A stretch of DNA of 64,000 nucleotides from NCBI GenBank assembly GCA_019925095.2, contig CM034389.1, forward strand, positions 24,601,435 through 24,665,434. Reading direction: 5' to 3'. Below the pieces are notes generated by a model. That model did not search any database. It saw only the letters and a program-made list of their open reading frames with translations, and was not told where the DNA came from. Positions 43,311 through 53,870 of this stretch are shown in pieces (the first letter of the stretch is position 1; each line of letters starts with the position of its first letter). Position numbers and translations under genes: made by a program. This DNA is from Dendrolimus kikuchii. Taxonomy: Eukaryota; Arthropoda; Insecta; Lepidoptera; Lasiocampidae.

Positions 43311-43450
43311 CATACATAATAACTTCACGTCAGTTCCCTTGCGGGGTAGGCACGAACAACAGAGCGCCATTTAGGCCCATTCTTACACACCTCACTTGCT
43401 TCTTTGACATTCATAACTCTTGTCATGCACACTCGTCTGTTCTTAAGGCG
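43311..43450 (-). mobile_element. F2 RTE-like LINE end
   Basis: (ATAC)n tail at 43310-43320, then - strand coding from SLKNRRVCMTRVMNVKEASE to AYPARELT-like. Truncated at ttcttaaggc. TSD not evident. Confidence 0.82.
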
Positions 43451-43622
43451 TAGAGAGATATAATTATTTTAAATAGAAATATCCTGCTTTTTGTGTTATT
43501 TCAAATAAATAAACTCAATAAAAACAACAATGGATATTTATACGTGCATTTCTCTTATAATTTTCACTCGACAAAAAACAGTTTGACATAAAAAGTAAAA
43601 TCACATTCAAAATTATATATAT

Positions 43623-43961
43623 AGTATATTTTGTATGGCATCAATACTGTACAACCGTCTACCAGATGAGCTTTTAAATATAACATCTGTTAATATATTT
43701 AAACGTGAGTTTAAGACATTTTTAATACATACATAGATAACTTCACACCAGTTAGGCACGGACAACGGAGCGCCATTCAGGCTTATTCTTACACACCTCA
43801 CTTGCTTCTTTGACATTCATAACTCTTGTCATGCACGCTCGTCTGTTCTTAAGGCTCCTGACGTCACCTTCTGCTAGTACACGATCAATTTGATCATGGA
43901 AGGTGTGTCGTGGACTTCCACGACTTCTGCATCCATCCACTTTTGCCTTGTATATCTGTTT
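43623..43961. repeat. Inverted duplication, left copy (with 46489-46825)
   Basis: 339 bp consisting of a LINE ORF end on + (MASILYNRLPDELLNITS, 43637 on, then VNIFKREFKTFLI) interrupted by an F2 element on - (43728 onwards). The reverse complement of the whole unit, including the shared absence of the ccttgcgggg stretch inside F2, is at 46489-46825. Confidence 0.88.
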
Positions 43962-43990
43962 TGTCATTCTTTCATCATGCATTCTTTCCT
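43728..43990 (-). mobile_element. F2 RTE-like LINE end inside the duplicated unit
   Basis: - strand ORF: MHDERMTKQIYKAKVDGCRS, GSPRHTFHDQIDRVL, ending SVVRA, where about 10 bp are missing so the PARELA end is lost. The insertion split the LINE fragment before the unit was duplicated. Confidence 0.85.
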
Positions 43991-44369
43991 ATATATATAT
44001 AATTCTATTTTATTATTATATTATAATATTAATAAACAACAGCACAAAAAATTATCATGAACATCTTCAACGACAAACCATTTTATAATTATTTATTAAT
44101 CTTACAGGAAGCAATACCATATTTTGGTATAATCTTTATATATTTTGGCAAACGTAATATATCAGCAAACGCTTTGTAAGATATCAAATATACAAACATT
44201 AATTGAAAAAACAATGTCAGATGCTATGTTTAGAAATTACTTGCATCATGAAAAAATCTTGCCTGAAACGTGAGAAGGGCAACAAGGACACTTATCATAT
44301 TCTTTTAGTTTTAATGCACCAAGAATAACAATGAGCGACTGCGTCTAAAGGTTGAGTTATGCTAACTTT
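43991..44369. other. AT-rich DNA, no gene seen
   Basis: Part of the 2.5 kb spacer between the inverted duplicates. Confidence 0.5.
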
Positions 44370-44675
44370 TTATCCCTGCAGGAACGGAGAAAGAATACAA
44401 TTTCCTGCGGCCGGGCGGCCTGTCGTAAGAGGCGACTTAACAACCCACAGCCAGGTGGTATTTATCCGACTGGATGGCTACCACCTCTAAAGTATGTCGC
44501 CATAACAACCTTGAGTTGTGTTCCGGCATTAGTGACCAGGTCCCAGTTTCTCTTAAGAGAGCAGCAGCGCATTTGTAGCAACTTTGCTGTTGCAAATGTC
44601 CATAGGCGATGGTAACCGCTTCCCATCAAGTGGGCCGTCTGCCTGTCTGCTGATCTCCTGCAATGAAAAAAAAAA
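44370..44675 (+). repeat. F1 SINE-like repeat, full length
   Basis: tatccctgcaggaacggaga to ctcctgcaatgaaaaaaaa; a deletion of about 20 bp removes part of the gggcatttgcccgac / cctggt region. Confidence 0.85.
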
Positions 44676-44944
44676 CTTCCTAGACATTGGGATTTTTCAT
44701 ACTGTTTAAGCTCAGCTTTTGTCTACGACGGCAAAGTTAGCATTAGAACACATTATTAAAAGTTTAATATAAGTGATTTTGAACGTGCCCGTCTCATAAC
44801 ACTCTCGTAGTGAGAGTCAGGTTTGTGGTTCCAAGCTCTGCCCTCATCGAATATAGGCACACTCTTGGATATCACTATAAGCATATAATAAATATAGCAA
44901 TAAAATATTCAGAATTGCTGCCTTAATTGGATTAGGGGCAGCGG

Positions 44945-45340
44945 CCGTAGTCCCTCATCGTTGTCAGTTTGGGGATAAGATCGGCAGCTCGGCATAACAT
45001 GGCTCGTCGTGCGTCAGAAGCGCCGGCAGGATACCGCACCATGCTGGACTGAATGACATCCGCCGTGCTCTTGTCACCGCACGGGTACAAACCATTCTAG
45101 AACCGAATCGACTGTGCCGGGAAAATGGCAAGAGACCGGACGGGATGTCTTCGGTGTCCTGGAAGATGGGGCGTCCCTTAGTGTGGGATGCCATGTGTGT
45201 TAACACTTTGGCTGCGTCCCATCTTCCAGACACTGTCGTGTTAGATGGCGCAGCTGCCGCACTACAGGAGGGCGTTCCTATCCAACACGGGAATGCGGTC
45301 AGGGCTTTGGCCACGTTCCCAACCTACAGCGATTTGTGAC
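44945..45340 (+). mobile_element. Fragment of an unidentified element protein, possible PD-(D/E)xK nuclease motif
   Basis: The + frame from about 45050 to the stop at 45339 reads IRRALVTARVQTILEPNRLC, GKRPDGMSSVSWKMGRPLVW, DAMCVNTLAASHLPD, ending NAVRALATFPTYSDL*. It is followed by no A-tail. A second, independent fragment of the same protein is at 49022-49412 and shares KxPDG..PWKMGRPLV.DA..V.TL. The spacing PD-x(about 15)-WD..CV resembles the restriction-like endonuclease of R2-type LINEs and other mobile elements; that is inference. I have seen this protein type as a repeat-encoded relic in lepidopteran DNA but cannot name the element. Confidence 0.55.
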
Positions 45341-46488
45341 ATATATTATTTGTAATTTTCGAAGCGAAACTTCTTTAGAATCGTTGTGATTTGAAAATCG
45401 ATGAAACGGAAAAGTGATATTAAAAAGAGATAAACACATAAAATTCAACCTTATTTAATTCCCAATAAAACACATTGTCTTTAACCGTTAGTATTAATTT
45501 TCAATTGAAATAAAACTTACAAGATTTCAAATAGATTTTAGCTCTATCTGTATATTATTTAACGATATTCTTTTGTACGTAGATCAAAGCAAATTGTGCG
45601 TAGCAGTGCATTGAATTTTGAACTTTATGCTATTAATTTAAAGTGTAATTTAGATTGAATTTTTTGAATTACAATATGTTGACGGCTATAGGCAAAAGGA
45701 ATTATATTTATTTTAATAAAAGTTAGAGAAGAATTATTTATGAGTATATTCTTTGGAGTTTTACTTTAGCTGCGTGTTAACTGCACACATATTTTTTTAT
45801 TAGGAAAAAAGTGTTTTTGCATGTATGTATTTGTTTCCACAGGGCTGATTTGGATAGTTCTTTAATGTCCCTGCTTCATCTGGAATAATGTCAGTGTTAG
45901 TGACTCTGATCAAATGCGTACTGTTTATAGCGTTGAAAAGAGCTAATGATTAGCTACATTATTGTACATAGGTACATACGTTGTCTGTCAACGTTTAACG
46001 TCATTAACAATTAATTGCAATTTTGTATCATAAATAACGCGTTCAACCTATCGCTATATCTGCGTGATACAGTTACTAGCTAGTTAGGTAGCAGAATCAT
46101 CTCAAACCTAAATGTGATTTAAAAACTTCAATTTAGAATAGAATAAACATTTATTGTATAAACTGTCACAGTCATAAAATTACAAAGTTGTTCGAGTTTT
46201 TTTGTTGGAACGACAGTTTGTCCTTTCGGACGTACAGTACAGGCGATTGTAATGGTGCCTGGCCATAATTATATTATTTAATTATTGAAAAAGTTATTAA
46301 ATGAATATAAAACTTTATTTTTATAGAAGCATAAAACAATGTCACATTACTATAAATTATATTTTATCGTCAATTAATCATGTTCAAAATTATAGTGTTA
46401 TACATTATGTAAGTCGTCATGAATTATAATATAGTTATTTATGTCCTAGATATTCGTTTATTGTATAAAATGCTTTTTGTATTAAACT
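45341..46488. other. No gene; one shared repeat block
   Basis: 46139-46262 (aataaacatttattgtataa, then gtttgtcctttcggacgtac) is related to about 61860-61975 (tccataaactgtcgcataca, then gtttgtcctttcggacgtgc). Probably an F3-like LINE tail. Confidence 0.45.
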
Positions 46489-46825
46489 AAACAGATATAT
46501 AATGCAAAAGTGGATGGATGCAGAAGTCGTGGAAGGCCACGACACACCTTCCATGATCAAATTGATCGTGTACTAGCAGAAGGTGATGTCAGGAGCCTTA
46601 AGAACAGACGAGCGTGCATGACAAGAGTTATGATGTCAAAGAAGCAAGTGAGGTGTGTAAGAATAAGCCTGAATGGCGCTCCGTTGTCCGTGCCTAACTG
46701 GTGTGAAGTTATCTATGTATGTATTAAAAATGTCTTAAACTCACGTTTAAATATATTAACGGATGTTATATTTAAAAGCTCATCTGGTGGACGGTTATAC
46801 AGTATTGATGCCATACAAAATATAC
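46489..46825. repeat. Inverted duplication, right copy (with 43623-43961)
   Basis: Reverse complement of the left copy over 337 bp. The F2 part (+ strand, 46489-46728) starts at aaacagatatataatgcaaa and has an extra one-base deletion (ttatgatgtc for ttatgaatgtc) that frameshifts it. The LINE end (- strand, 46730-46825) follows. Confidence 0.88.
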
Positions 46826-47908
46826 TTTTATTTAAATAAGCCGTCTTGTTTAGCGAACAACACTCCTTTACGATGCGTGAAGTTTCATCCTTGTATTTAA
46901 TAAATATAAAACATAATCTCTATAAACTGTAAGGGCTCAACTTATGATGTCTTAAGGTTACGGCTTACTCAGATTTAACATTTACATTTACCCAAGCATC
47001 TGTGGTTTCTGCTGAAAAACTGGTTACTAACAAAATTACCTCTAAGTTTGTAAGCCCGCCCATTTTCTCAGAAAATCATGAAGATGGGGACCAAATAGAA
47101 TTTGTTTCCTATCCGGTACAGGCTTGTATCGTTGTATTTTTTTTTTCATTACGCCACTGTGATGATATCCTATTATTTTACAAGAATGTGCTATGTAAAT
47201 TGTTTTGAGATAAAGGTGGTTTAGGATTTTAATGTCATACTTGCATAGTCAAGATGTTATAGTTGTATTGGAGTTTTGGAATTGTAGAAATCATTAAAGG
47301 TTAAGCCAATAGACTCGTTAATTTTCTTTCAGTGTAAAAAGTAACAAAAATAAAGCTCTTTTACTTCTGTTTTAATTTTGATTCAATACAAATCCATCCA
47401 TCCATAATAATATATAAACGCGAAAGTAAGTCCGTTTAATACCTTTTACATGACTAAATTAATTAATTAATTGCCCTAATAATAATTAATTTTGAAGGAC
47501 ATATTATATCCTAACAAGTATGTGGGCTACTTTTTGTCTCAAAAATCAACCTATAATAAGCTGTACCATTAGCAGTTCACCACAATAGCCCGGTACTTTT
47601 TGTCCTCATTTCCCACAATAGTCCTACACTGGCCGGGGCTTGTCCTTGGGTGCATTACTATATGGTGTAGACAGGGATAATCGCCGGTCAGTGTCACGCC
47701 ACATTTACATTAAATTTGTCAAGGGGCCTCTACGTGTTGGCCTTCCCATGGCCCCACGCAAGCCCCCCAAAAGTTCGGGCCATTTTTATGGCCCGTGGTC
47801 TTGAAAGACATGGCATTGAAATAGGTATGAAAGTAGTTTAGTCTTTTGGTTAAAAAATAAAGAGAATAATTACGGCGAAGTTGTAGGTAACAGCTAGTAT
47901 TAATATAT
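46826..47908. other. No gene seen
   Basis: The frame at 47002-47208 has no motif. 47610-47770 is GC-richer, possibly an element fragment (gggcctctacgtgttggcct). Confidence 0.45.
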
Positions 47909-48141
47909 TGCCAGGTGGTAGGGCATTTGCCCGACTGGATGGCTACCACCCCTGATCTAAAGTATGTAGCCATAACAACCTTGAGTTGAGTTCCGGCATT
48001 AGTGACCAGGTTCCAGTCTTACTTAAGAGAGCAGCAGCGCATTTGTAGCACCTTTGGTGTTGCAAATTTCCATAGGCGATGGTAACCGCTTTCCATCAAG
48101 TAGGCCGTCTGCCTGTCTGCTGATCTCTAGCAAAAAAAAAA
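47909..48141 (+). repeat. F1 SINE-like repeat, 5'-truncated
   Basis: Begins at gccaggtggtagggcatttg; ends ctctagcaaaaaaaaaat. Lacks about 90 bp of the 5' part. Confidence 0.85.
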
Positions 48142-48754
48142 TATACATATATATATAAACCTGAAAGTATATCTATTCGGATTGTGTGTTTTGTAATCGT
48201 GTACCATAAACACGAATCGGTATTCGTGCAACTTTGTCTATAGGCACCACACCATTGTTGAGATCGGGGGGCGAGTATGAGAAATTTAGTAGTCCTCATA
48301 TGAATAGATACGAAACTGAAGATTACGAAATCGAGTTCATAGAGAGCTTTAGTATTACTGTAAAAAGTAAAATTTTATAAATACCGCTTTACACAGCTCC
48401 GGACGAGGCAGTTTCATAACGCTAATGGTTTTGCCACTCACATGCGCTTAGTAAATGACATAGCAGTTACGGCGATTTATACGTCCAAAATCCATTGAAT
48501 AATCCTACCTATTGTCGGAAATCCACCGGCTTATAATTTTCCGAACCATTTAATGTATAAAGCACGCATTGGAAATCGATTTCAATGACTCATTCTAATT
48601 CGAACGGGTATATCGGTGAGTAGGGTACGCCATATTGAAATGTAACATTTATTTGCATACAAATGATAGGTTAAAGAGATCTACACTATAAAATATACTA
48701 AACTAACTTTGAAAAATACAACCAAATATAAAAAATAAACTAAATTATAAATAA
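48142..48754. other. No gene seen
   Basis: No family recognised. Confidence 0.5.
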
Positions 48755-48990
48755 ACTAGCTGTGCCCGCGACGTCGTCCGCGTGGAATTTGTTTGGAAAA
48801 CCCCCCGATTTTGAAGCATTCTTCATTGGTGCTCCGGTCCTATTGGTCTTAGCGGGATGATATATAGCCTATAGCCTTCCTCGATAAATGTGCTATCTAA
48901 CACTGAAAGAATTTTTCAAATCAGACCCGTAGTTCCTGAGACTAGCGCGTTCAAAAAAACAAACTTTTCAGCTTTATATATTAGTATAAG
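48755..48990 (-). mobile_element. F7 Helitron-like repeat
   Basis: ACTAG then ctgtgcccgcgacgtcgt at the left; gctttatatattagtata at the right. Same orientation as the two copies near 21 kb. Confidence 0.6.
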
Positions 48991-49021
48991 ATTAAACTAT
49001 ACTATAAATTAAACTAAAAAT

Positions 49022-49412
49022 CTAGTAACAGACTACATTGCCTCGCTGAATGGCAACGCTAATGCGTTGCCCGAGGATGGCTATGTCTCGATAAAGCTTG
49101 TGTGCCTCAGGGCGCCAAGGTCCCAGGGTCACGACCCCAAAAGCCGCAAATACGTAGCCATTTCCGATGGCTGAGTATTTGCGGCGTTTTAAGGCCTTCT
49201 GTTGTGCAGCAGCTGTACCGGTAGACATGCTAGTGACTGGTACGCTGTCAAAGTATCGACGTAAGACGCATCCGATACTAATGGGCGACCCATCTTCCAG
49301 GGCGCCAATGATCCATAGGGCCATCGGGACTCTTGCCATCGACGTGGCACCGTTCGATTCTAGAACAACAGATACCCCGGCGGTGACAAGAGCCCGAAGA
49401 GATCTTAATTGA
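49022..49412 (-). mobile_element. Second fragment of the possible PD-(D/E)xK element protein
   Basis: - strand: LRALVTAGVSVVLESNG, then by frameshift KSPDG..PWKMGRPLVSDA and SYVDTL, and in the original frame KRRKYSAIGNGYVFAAFGVV, TLGPWRPEAHKLYRDIA and QRISVAIQRGNVV. The two halves together cover the region between the two ends of the 45 kb fragment plus a conserved FGV.TLGPW..EA..LY block. A small third piece at 49925-49970 (-) reads MAIQRGNVASLLERS*. Confidence 0.55.
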
Positions 49413-49597
49413 TCCGTATATATTTATTTAAGTATTATATTTGCCGCACTCCGAGTTGGATAATAATCTATCAACCTCCAGTTTGTAGCAGACTTAAGAA
49501 TTTTTGTAACCAATACGCACACTTCTTTTTGTTTTAAATTTATACATCACAAAAACGTTATCCTGAAGTAAATTTAATTTATTAATGTTAATATATA

Positions 49598-49890
49598 AAT
49601 ATAATAACAGCCCATAAACTGCTGAGCTCGGGCCTCCCACAGGGGGAAGGGACAGTATACCCGCCACGCTTGTCCAAGACGGCTTGGCAGGTTTTACACA
49701 TCGGTTATCTCGATGTGCAGGTTGCACCACGATGTTTTCCTTCACCGTTGTTAGCACGAGGTAATTGTAACAATATGCACATTAGGTCAGAAAACTGCCT
49801 AAGTGGTGCATGCGTTCCGGCCAGGATCGAACCCACGCCCTTTGAGTTAGGGACGCTTGCGTAATGGCATAGCATACATTACCACGAGTT
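49598..49890 (-). repeat. F4 tRNA-derived SINE
   Basis: B-box ggttcgatcc intact (within caggatcgaacccacg); the A-box side is disturbed by a small duplication (cttgcgtaatggcatagcat). Confidence 0.8.
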
Positions 49891-50000
49891 AATGTTAGTT
49901 ATATTGTATTCTATCTATGATCTCTCTAGAAGACTGGCTACGTTCCCTCGCTGGATTGCCATACTGATCCGTAGTCAAAAATAAGCATACTTATTTAATA

Positions 50001-50628
50001 AACCTACGTTTTAACGGTTTTAAGCGCGGTAATTTTATTTGATTTTGGTTTTTCCGACGTTTCGGCCACTTTTCAGTGGCCGTGATCACGGAAGACAAAG
50101 ATGTCAAGTGTCAACGAGTATTGTTAAAGTTTTATTTAGCCTACCGCCAACTTATTAATTTAAATTTTGTTTATGGTTATTATTTACTCTATGGGAGCCT
50201 AATGTAATTTACTACCGCTTCGCAACATGTTATGGCTTGAAGAGAAGAAGCGGCGCAAGAAACTCTTCAGCAAACATGCCTAGCTCTAATCATTTTATAT
50301 AATATTAAAATGGGTGGAAGGAAAAATAAAAGTAATTATCAGTCAAGTTGGTTTGTGTTCCGTTGTACGCAGAAAGAGCTCACAGTGTCTTGAGGTCTGG
50401 CAGCTGGTTTTTGCTGGGTTTGGGTCTTAATAGTTTTGATAATTGGATCCCAAACAGGTGGTACTTGCCAACCATCTTCTCTATTGAAATTTGGGTGTTT
50501 TTTGATTTCAATAGCCTCACGCATCATTCTAGGTATGAAACGATTCTAAAGTGGCCGAAACGTCGGAAAAACCAAAATCAAATAAAATTACCGCGCTTAA
50601 AACCGTTAAAACGTAGTTTTATTATGTA
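50001..50628. mobile_element. TIR element with arms of about 73 bp
   Basis: Left arm 50001-50076 (acgttttaacggttttaagc, then tccgacgtttcggccact) and right arm about 50551-50625 are reverse complements almost without mismatch. Inside: gtggccgtgatcacggaaga and the tract shared with 12.2-12.5 kb, an F6 piece (50213-50280, accgcttcgcaacatgttat), and a 126-codon frame at 50348-50728 without motif. A non-autonomous DNA transposon, possibly carrying an F6 insertion. Confidence 0.7.
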
Positions 50629-51621
50629 TACAAGTCGCGAAAACTTAAGAAAATATTATACTTATTTAAGTTCCAAATACGTCAAGTTTGCTATTATATA
50701 TTTAATCTTGGGTTTTAAATGCTCATAATATTATTTGCAATGTAAATATATATATATCTCACTTTCACATCGTGAATCTCTCCTTTGGTCAGTGGTTATA
50801 TAAGTGAAATACAATACACTTTAGGAAGCAGCTATCAGTACGGACAGGTCACATGAATGGACTCTTTCACGGTCCATTTATCCTCAACCAATAATATAGC
50901 ATTCTGTCGATACGTATTCTCCAGAGCGTGCCGCTTTTGTATTTAGTTACATAAACATATGAAATATAATATTGTATTTGCTGCCATTTGGACGACTTGT
51001 TGCATATCATAAATGGTTGGAAAGTTTTGCTTTTATGTTCTATAATACATGCATAATAAATCTGTAGAGTGGTGTTTTTTTTTTATTATTATTATTAATA
51101 TCTCTACGGACTCGAGTTCCGTACCCTTTTTTACTACTTAATTTCTATGAAAAATTTGAGACTCCATACACGCTTATTGTTTATTTTTGTTAGTGTATGT
51201 GACATTATATGTAGTAATTTTTCTGTTTTGGTGTACCTTAAGAATAACTTATTATATTAATTTATTCTAATTTTAATACTAAACTTATACTAATGTAGAG
51301 TGTATCTGTTACCTGCTGGTGTTGTGAGGAAGTGCATGTACAGTGTTGGCCTTATATCTTTACTTATATATAGTCGTATCTAGTGCCATGTGTGTGTAGA
51401 GGGGTGTTGAGTTTGTACAATTAATTTGAAAATGAGAAGAATTCAGGACTAATCAGATTTCGAAAATGCAATTTTTAGAATTTTTGTTTGTCTACCAGAG
51501 CTTCACGTGAAAACTATCGAATGTATTTAAATAAACCTCAAACAGAGGTAGCTTATTTCCGGATCAATACGTAGGATACTTTTTATATCGATATATAATG
51601 TTGTGTCTGTGAGATAATCTT
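50629..51621. other. No gene seen
   Basis: 51090-51200 resembles loosely the repeat at 34.5 kb (gttccgtaccctttttta). AT-rich otherwise. Confidence 0.45.
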
Positions 51622-51888
51622 TGATCCGTGCAGCAACGGAGAAAGAATACAATTTCCTGCGGCAGCCCACACCCAGATGGTAGGGTATTTGCCCGTCTGG
51701 ATGGCTGCCACTCCTGGTCTAGACTAAGTCGCCATAACAACCTTGAGTTGTGTTCCGGCATTAGTGGCCAGGTTCCAGTCTCTGTTAAGAGAACCGTCTT
51801 TGGTATTGCAAATGTCCATAGGCGATGGTGACCGCTTTTCATCATGTGGGCCGTGTGCCTGTCTGCTGAACTCATGCAGTTAAAAAAA
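51622..51888 (+). repeat. F1 SINE-like repeat with two deletions
   Basis: gatccgtgcagcaacggaga to ctcatgcagttaaaaaaat; about 35 bp are lost after ttcctgcggc and about 25 bp after ctgttaagagaac. Confidence 0.82.
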
Positions 51889-52089
51889 TCTAGTATACCC
51901 AGAAAGATGGCGCTATGGTCACTATTTTTTTGTCGCCAAGCGCCGTTGCAATTCAATAACGATAAGGCCGTGGTTATGACAACGCGAAAGAAGTTTTGAA
52001 GGCTCATGTTAGTGTATTAATAGGTAAAGTACAAAAGGTGACTGTAGGAGTTCATGTTTTACGGTTGCAAAATACATTTTCTATGGAAA

Positions 52090-52416
52090 GCTGTAAAATG
52101 TACATACATACATAACTTCACGCCAGTTCCCTTGCGGGGTAGGCACGAGCAACAGAGCGCCATTTAGGCTTATTCTTACACACCTCACTTGCTTCTTTGA
52201 CATTCATAACTCTTGTCATGCGCGCTCGTCTGTTCTTAAGGCTCCAGACATCACCTTCTGCTAGTACGCGATCAATTTGATCATGGAAGGTGTGTCGTGG
52301 CGTTCCACGACTTCTGCATCCATCCACTTTTGCATTGTATATCTGTTTAGTCACTCTTTCATCATGCATTATTTCCACATGCCCGAACCACCGGAGCATG
52401 CGGAAATGTAATTATA
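52090..52416 (-). mobile_element. F2 RTE-like LINE end, nearly complete C-terminus
   Basis: - strand ORF 52399-52118: MLRWFGHVEIMHDERVTKQI, GTPRHTFHDQIDRVL, ending AYPARELA*. The 5' truncation is at the same LRWFGHVE position as the other long copies. A 7 bp aaatgta on both sides (about 52096-52102 and 52410-52416) may be the TSD. Confidence 0.88.
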
Positions 52417-53044
52417 TAATTTTTCTTATTTTATTATTCAACGTAATGTTGGATTAATCAGTCAATGTTAGGTTTAAGCGATTGAATTACGTAATACATT
52501 TCGACATTGGTAGATACTTGGATAACTTTTATACTTGTAGAAAATTACTTTTTTGAATTACATTGAAAAATCTCATTTCAAAGTAAACGTATATTCGAAA
52601 TCTTATATCAAAGTCTGCGTATATTTTCGAGTTAAAACGGGTCGTGTGTGAACACTACGTTTTGTGGCACTAGTAACATGATACTTTTTTAATTTCCACT
52701 AAAAGCAGTGGTGTTCACCCCTGTTGCGACAGATGTATGCATATCCAAGATTTATCGCCTGCACCGTGGGTACGTTATCATGTTTACCATCTATCCCCTG
52801 TAGAGTACACTGTTATCGCTACTAATACTGTAGAACTGTTCGTATGGAATGGGATTGTTAATTTCACGGATTGTTAGGGGCGTATCTTAATGTACTTATG
52901 TTATTGCGTCTTCTATACCTAAGTAAATTTGATTGCTGTCTCTCTTATTGTTTTCTTGCTATACTAATAAATGTATGAACAGTGAGGTATATATATCATT
53001 AGTAAAATATCATTTACTATTTTTTTGTATACAACTAAAATGCA
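52417..53044. other. No gene seen
   Basis: AT-rich, no family recognised. Confidence 0.5.
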
Positions 53045-53300
53045 TGGTAATTTATAATATTATAAAATTCTAAACAAACCGTGTCTGTACATTGAAGGTA
53101 TTAAAAAACAGACTATATAACGATTGAGGAGAACACGATGCAATTTTTTTAAATTTCTTGTCTGTTAGTTCGAGATTTACGTAAAAACTGTTGGGCCGAT
53201 TTCGATGCGGTTTTCGCTGGTCGACAGAGCAAATTCTTAGACTTAACTGCGGTAATTTCAAGTCGAGCGCGGACGAAGTCGCGAGCATGTCCTAGTATAT
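53045..53300 (+). repeat. F9 repeat, CTAG-bordered
   Basis: Ends gcgagcatgtcCTAG|T at 53296. 53045-53300 matches 63235-62980 in reverse complement: ttctaaacaaaccgtgtctg; gactatataacgattgagga; gccgatttcgatgcggtttt. Confidence 0.65.
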
Positions 53301-53802
53301 AAATACGAATGTAAATTTGTTTGAATGTTTGTCCATTTTCACGGCCGTCGAATCGACTCGATTAACCAATAAACTTTTTATATAAACACATTCTTTATAC
53401 CAGAAAATGTTATTTGTTTCCGAGGGGTACAGAAGTTGACGCAGGCGAATTTGGATATATCTACTTAGGTGTACCTTCGATAAACGGCTATAGGATAATT
53501 TTTAATTGCGGCACGTACTCGTAGTAGAATAATTGTCTATAAAACACAGTTCAATTATTAAATTACTAGTTTGCTGTATTTTTAATTCTGTAAATTAATT
53601 TGGGTTAAGGATTATGATACGCGCTTAACTCTGTGAATAAATTTCGGTTATCCACTATGATACGAACCTTAAAACTTATCGCTCTTATATACAGTAGTAT
53701 CAAGTAGTGTGAATGTAATATTGCGTCAGCACCTATATTGTCGCAGTCTTGCGTGATTGCTTGTTTTAAGGTATAGGCCATAACTCGCAAAAGATAATGT
53801 AT
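53301..53802. other. No gene seen
   Basis: No family recognised. The frame 53605-53874 (-) reads into the LTR-like piece. Confidence 0.45.
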
Positions 53803-53870
53803 TGTTACGAATTTGTAGGATGTAAATTCGAAAATGCCGTTGGAATTATCACAAGTTTTATTAGAAATAT
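53803..53870 (-). repeat. Possible LTR 3' end, reverse copy
   Basis: On the - strand: ataaaacttgtgataattcc, aacggcattttcgaattt, end ..attcgtaaca. Parallels 25430-25496. Confidence 0.4.

Noticed and set aside
50348..50728. 126-codon frame as a gene
   Set aside because: It runs across the right TIR of the 50 kb element and beyond it, so it is a chance fusion.
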